The notes below the pieces were generated by a model. The model did no database searches. It had not been told where the DNA came from and saw only the letters and a program-made list of their open reading frames with translations. Of a stretch of 11,111 nucleotides of DNA, positions 8,463 to 11,111 are shown piece by piece. The position numbers and the translations under genes are program-made. Numbering within the stretch: position 1 is the stretch's first letter; the number at the start of each line of letters is the position of its first letter. The DNA comes from Chloroflexia bacterium (GTDB lineage: Bacteria > Chloroflexota > Chloroflexia > QHBQ01 > JADMIH01): contig JAICKM010000163.1 of assembly GCA_025927935.1 (NCBI GenBank), forward strand, positions 1 through 11,111, read 5' to 3'.

Positions 8463-8498
8463 CAGATTACCAACACCTTTGTTGCAATAATTTGTAAC
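8446..8498. promoter_or_regulatory. Candidate operator half-sites around the GH99-like promoter
   Basis: GTTACAAA (8446-8453) lies in the promoter spacer. TTTGTAAC (8491-8498) is its exact inverted copy upstream of the -35, and a near copy GTTGCAAT (8481-8488) sits beside the latter, making an imperfect palindrome GTTGCAA-TAA-TTTGTAAC. Such an arrangement could bind a dimeric regulator and control expression by looping or occlusion. This is inference from pattern only. Confidence 0.35.
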
Positions 8499-8539
8499 GA
8501 CTTGTTAGGTGAGCAGCGCCTGGAAACTCAAGTATAGCG

Positions 8540-8580
8540 ATGCCACCTGGACCTAGGCCGACTCCTTTCCATGGCGGCAT
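8540..8580. repeat. Imperfect inverted repeat
   Basis: ATGCCACCTGG (8540-8550) pairs with CCATGGCGGCAT (8569-8580) with one mismatch and one bulge around an 18-base loop. It is the first of three inverted repeats in the gap between the two glycosidase genes. Confidence 0.4.
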
Positions 8581-8621
8581 GAATAGCCCGAAGTCATCCT
8601 ATTTCAAATCGGTTCTCGTAT

Positions 8622-8644
8622 GAGGCCGGTCGGCAACCAGCCTC
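8622..8644. repeat. Inverted repeat, diverged copy of the next palindrome
   Basis: GAGGCCGGT (8622-8630) and ACCAGCCTC (8636-8644) form a stem with one mismatch around five bases. Its GCCGGT...AACC..GCC...CTACA order resembles the larger palindrome that starts 12 bases further on, so it may be a degraded copy. Confidence 0.45.
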
Positions 8645-8655
8645 TACAGCGGCAT

Positions 8656-8696
8656 ATACATGTAGGCGCCGGTTGCTAACCGGCGCCTACATGTAT
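8656..8696. repeat. Long perfect palindrome beyond the SLH gene
   Basis: Nineteen bases (8656-8674, ATACATGTAGGCGCCGGTT) pair perfectly with 8678-8696 around the loop GCT. It lies 21 bases past the stop of the SLH gene on the minus strand, where it would form a very stable RNA hairpin. No T-run follows in that direction. It could be a terminator or 3' stabiliser, but length and symmetry also fit a dispersed palindromic repeat. Confidence 0.7.
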
Positions 8697-8717
8697 CCCC
8701 GGCAAGATTCCCGCCGG

Positions 8718-10730
8718 CTACGGGTTCATGGCCTGGTAGAGGATCTTGCTCAACTGGGCGCGCGTCACCGGGTTGCCGGGCCGGAACGTGCCGTCGCCGT
8801 AGCCGGAGATCACGGTGTGGTTGAATGCCGTCTCGATATAGCTGTAGAACGGGTCGCTGCGCGGTACGTCAGTGAAGTGCGGGCCGCCCGTCGTGTTGGC
8901 GGCCCAGCCGAAGGCGCTGACGACCATCTTGCAGATCTGGCCGCGGGTGACGGTGTTGCCGGGGCGGAAGGTGCCGTCGCTGTAGCCGCTGATCACGCCG
9001 TGGCTCTTCGCCGTCTCGATGTAGCCGTAGAACGGATAGCTCGTAGGTACATCGGTGAAGGAGGGCCGGGCCGGGTTGGCGACGGTCCAGCCGCGGGCCA
9101 CGACGATCATTTTGGCGAGTTGCCCGCGCGTGGCCGTGTTGCCGGGGCGGAAGGTGCCGTCGCTGTAGCCGGAGATGATGCCGTGCGCCGCCAGGTACTC
9201 GACATAGGTGTAGGCCCAGTTATCGGGGCAAACGTCGCTGAAGCGGGCCGTGCAGTTCACGTTCACGATGTATTGCGGGCGCGTGCTGATGGTCAGCGGG
9301 ATCGTGCCGTTCGTGGCGACCACGCGCCGGGTGCCGCCGTCCCGGTCGATCACATCCACCTGCGCGGTCTCCACCGGGTAGTTGAGCGTCACGCTGTCGT
9401 TCACGCGCCAGACCATGTGGAAGGTGGAGCCGGCGCGCGTGAAGCGGTAATCAAAGCCGGCGAAGTCGGAGTTGTCGGGCTGTTGCGGGCTGCCGCCGGG
9501 GATCATCTGCGGTCCGGTGCCCAGCAGCGCCGCGCCGTCGAGCATGCGCTGGGCCGTCTGGTAGGCGGCGTAGGCCGGCTTGGGGCTGAGGTCGTCACGG
9601 ACAATCGCCATGCCGCCGTAGAGGTTCGTCGGGTTGTTGAATTTGTCCTCGAACTGGAACCAGTCGAACTGGGCCAGGCGCGGCGTGGCCGCAGCGATGC
9701 CGTACATGCGGGCCAGCATCGACGCCTGGGCATCTTCCGACCAGACTACGCCGATGTTGGGATTGCAGGGATTACAGGTGCTGCGCCCGTCTTCCGTGAC
9801 CCAGAGTTCGCTGGGCCGCCCGCCATGGCCGTTGATCCAGTCGTTCATCATGTTCAGCCGGTACTGGAAGTTCTGGACCACGCTGTCGGGCCGCAGGGCT
9901 TCGGGCACGCGATCCGGCATGTAGGTGTGGATGGAGAGGGCGTCGAAGTTGATCGCGCCGCTCGATGCGGCCACCACCTGGTTCAAGAAGGGCAGGCCCT
10001 CGGTGTTGACATCGTGGATGTAGATGCCGCCGATAAGCACGCGGGCGGTCGGGTCCACCGACTTGACGGCCTGGTAAGCGCCCGCCAGCAGCGTCGCATA
10101 ATGGGCGGCGCGGTCGCAGTTGTTCAGGCAGTTCCAGGTGGCCTGGTGGTTCGGCTCGTTCCAGATCTCCCATGTATGGATCTGGTTCTTCCAGCGACCA
10201 ACGGCGGCGCGGACGAAGTCGAAATAGTCGTTATAATTGCGCGGTTCATACCAGAAGTAATCGCCCGCACCGGGGTTGCTGGACGCCCATTTCGGCGTGG
10301 TGAGCAGCATGCCGACGACGTTGATGCCGTTAGCGGTATCGAGGTTCAGACGGCTGTCGTAGACGCTCCAGTTGAACTGGCCCTTGGCGTTTGGCTCGAT
10401 GTTGGCCCAGGACAGCTCTTCCCGCGACCACTTGACGCCGCCTTGCGCCGCCATGGTCGCCAGGGCGCTCGCCTGCGCGTTGCTCCTTTCCAGGCCGGTC
10501 AGATAGAGGTTCATGCCGAAGAGCGAGACCGGGGCGAACGCCGCCGGGGCAGCAGGCTGGGCGGGGCCGGGTGGCACGGGCGTGGCATAGCCGGTGCCGG
10601 GCGTGGGATAGGGCGTGAGTTGTGGCGGGCGTCCACCAGAGGCGGTCTGGGCGGCGGCGCCCGCCGCGCCGAGGATGGTGAGGCCCAGCAACGCCAGGCC
10701 CAATAGGGACAGCAACGATGATTTGCGCAT
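8718..10730 (-). CDS. Secreted clan GH-A type glycoside hydrolase with three SLH domains
   Basis: A 670-residue surface protein. Residues 1-28 are a signal peptide (MRKSS, a Leu-rich core, then AGAAAQ). A Pro-rich linker covers about 34-65. A TIM-barrel glycosidase spans about 68-400: TWEIWNEPN holds the probable acid/base Glu192, and SELWVTEDG the probable nucleophile Glu313. The -NEP- plus -TE-G- pair fits clan GH-A, near GH39 or GH5-like enzymes; the exact family is uncertain. A small beta-sandwich follows (about 425-490). Three S-layer homology domains close the protein (about 497-546, 558-609, 619-669), each with FxDV, ISGY.DGTFRPGN and TR.Q motifs. These would bind the enzyme to cell-wall polymer. 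Cys201/205 and Cys319/322 could form disulfides. The ATG at 10730 has AAGAAAGG (10736-10743) five bases upstream. Base composition is like the core genes, unlike the neighbouring glycosidase. Confidence 0.88.
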   Translation of the reverse strand: MRKSSLLSLLGLALLGLTILGAAGAAAQTASGGRPPQLTPYPTPGTGYATPVPPGPAQPAAPAAFAPVSLFGMNLYLTGLERSNAQASALATMAAQGGVKWSREELSWANIEPNAKGQFNWSVYDSRLNLDTANGINVVGMLLTTPKWASSNPGAGDYFWYEPRNYNDYFDFVRAAVGRWKNQIHTWEIWNEPNHQATWNCLNNCDRAAHYATLLAGAYQAVKSVDPTARVLIGGIYIHDVNTEGLPFLNQVVAASSGAINFDALSIHTYMPDRVPEALRPDSVVQNFQYRLNMMNDWINGHGGRPSELWVTEDGRSTCNPCNPNIGVVWSEDAQASMLARMYGIAAATPRLAQFDWFQFEDKFNNPTNLYGGMAIVRDDLSPKPAYAAYQTAQRMLDGAALLGTGPQMIPGGSPQQPDNSDFAGFDYRFTRAGSTFHMVWRVNDSVTLNYPVETAQVDVIDRDGGTRRVVATNGTIPLTISTRPQYIVNVNCTARFSDVCPDNWAYTYVEYLAAHGIISGYSDGTFRPGNTATRGQLAKMIVVARGWTVANPARPSFTDVPTSYPFYGYIETAKSHGVISGYSDGTFRPGNTVTRGQICKMVVSAFGWAANTTGGPHFTDVPRSDPFYSYIETAFNHTVISGYGDGTFRPGNPVTRAQLSKILYQAMNP
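8770..9171. repeat. Direct DNA repeats within the SLH domains
   Basis: A 36-base stretch at 8953-8988 is identical to 9136-9171. A diverged copy lies at 8770-8805. All are 183 bases (61 codons) apart and encode the SGYSDGTFRPGN part of each SLH domain. They are coding repeats, and could allow loss or gain of a domain by recombination. Confidence 0.85.
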
Positions 10731-10798
10731 GGTTACCTTTCTTAACTGTTGCGCCCGGTCGGGCCGGGGCAGCGGTCGAGTAGCGGTACAGCGTTGTG

Positions 10799-10829
10799 AG
10801 TATACCGAATTGCGGAAAGCCGCCGCAAA
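10799..10829 (-). promoter_or_regulatory. Tentative promoter for the SLH glycosidase
   Basis: On the minus strand TATACT (10799-10804) is a good -10. The only -35 candidate is TTTGCG (10824-10829), 19 bases away, which is poor. A start near 10792 would give a leader of about 60 bases. Confidence 0.35.
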
Positions 10830-10934
10830 TCAGGGCGGCCCGGTTGTCCGCCTCTTGTAAGGGCCGGGCAACCCTTCCGAAGCCCGCCTACCGCGCTGGG
10901 TGATGAGGCGGCGCAGGCGGCCTTTGTTGATGTA

Positions 10935-10957
10935 GCCCGCCCGTTGACGGGGCGGGC
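10935..10957. other. GC-rich hairpin in the divergent intergenic region
   Basis: GCCCGCCC (10935-10942) pairs with GGGCGGGC (10950-10957) around seven bases. The 319-base gap 10731-11049 otherwise holds the two divergent promoters, a short TTGCA/TGCAA inverted repeat (10963-10976) and no convincing small gene. The function of the hairpin is unknown. Confidence 0.4.
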
Positions 10958-10985
10958 GGCGCTTGCAACGCTGCAACGGCGGCGC

Positions 10986-11014
10986 CTGCCAATCCGTAGC
11001 AAATGTGATACAAT
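10986..11014 (+). promoter_or_regulatory. Extended -10 promoter for the right-edge gene
   Basis: TGATACAAT (11006-11014) is an extended -10 with a TACAAT core. CTGCCA (10986-10991) lies 17 bases upstream as a partial -35. Transcription would begin near 11021. Confidence 0.55.
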
Positions 11015-11049
11015 ATGCTTGATTAGCAAGAGGAGGCGGCGGAGAGGCG

Positions 11050-11111
11050 ATGATTCTGGTACTCGATGGCGTGCTGGCGGTGGTGCTGCTGCTGTTTGTG
11101 CTGGTGGGAGC
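11050..11111 (+). CDS. N-terminus of a membrane protein (partial), possibly CvpA-like
   Basis: Only the first 20 complete codons are present, and the gene runs off the right edge. They read MILVLDG followed by a strongly hydrophobic stretch (VLAVVLLLFVLVG), which is a first transmembrane helix. An acidic residue just before an N-terminal helix of this kind is typical of CvpA (colicin V production protein) family members, but so little sequence cannot decide. AGGAGG (11031-11036) and GGAGAGG (11041-11047) precede the ATG; the first is rather far and the second rather close, so the start is likely but not certain. An extended -10 promoter lies upstream. Confidence 0.5.
   Translation, partial: MILVLDGVLAVVLLLFVLVG

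Noticed and set aside
8770..9171. Regularly spaced repeats considered as a CRISPR array
   Set aside because: There are only three units at 183-base spacing in frame with the SLH coding sequence, so they are protein-domain repeats.
8673..10706. Plus-strand open frame of about 677 codons opposite the SLH glycosidase
   Set aside because: It is the antisense shadow of a GC-rich gene. Its product is a monotonous Val/Ala/Arg/Gly/His sequence with no recognisable fold, while the minus strand has a signal peptide, catalytic motifs and SLH domains.
10742..11029. Minus-strand 95-codon frame in the right intergenic region
   Set aside because: It covers both divergent promoters and hairpins, has no ribosome binding site that I can see, and its product is Arg-rich without similarity to anything I know.

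Overview
The window is GC-rich bacterial chromosome, most likely from a Chloroflexota (filamentous or Chloroflexia-like) bacterium. This rests on protein style: S-layer homology repeats of the ISGYSDGTFRPGN..TRGQ type, a secreted protein with two copies of a 'VQ(W/Y)FER.R.E.HPE...NVLLG.LG' repeat that I associate with Chloroflexota, a DUF4342 protein, and a GTCATTCTGAGCG-type palindromic repeat. The phylum call is inference, not proof.

Left part (1-4603) is core-like. The tail of one universal stress protein gene is followed by a complete tandem-domain universal stress protein (140-1156, +). It converges on ybaB (1239-1538, -), with a strong GC hairpin between them. Next comes a TPR-plus-alpha/beta-hydrolase gene (1693-2661, +) and then dnaX (2789-4603, -). 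dnaX and ybaB are normally adjacent in one operon. Here an opposite-strand hydrolase gene separates them, and each has its own sigma70-like promoter. The ybaB and hydrolase promoters are divergent and share the same -10 bases. A palindromic intergenic repeat lies between the convergent hydrolase and dnaX genes.

Middle (4604-5340): a 117-residue DUF4342 membrane-associated protein (4883-5236, +) is preceded by a leader rich in hairpins and followed by a textbook intrinsic terminator with a 30-base perfect palindrome.

Right part (5366-10730) holds two secreted carbohydrate-active proteins on the minus strand. The first (5366-8233) has a signal peptide, beta-sandwich-like N-terminal regions, two FER-type repeats and a C-terminal GH99-like catalytic domain. 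It and its upstream DNA are strikingly AT-richer than everything around them, suggesting horizontal acquisition. It has a near-perfect promoter with candidate operator half-sites. The second (8718-10730) has a signal peptide, a clan GH-A type glycosidase barrel with both catalytic glutamates, and three SLH domains that would anchor it to the cell envelope. A cluster of three inverted repeats separates the two genes. Both products probably act on polysaccharide outside the cell or at its surface.

The right edge (11050-11111, +) is the start of a membrane protein, possibly CvpA-like, behind an extended -10 promoter. I found no rRNA, tRNA, CRISPR, transposase or phage gene.
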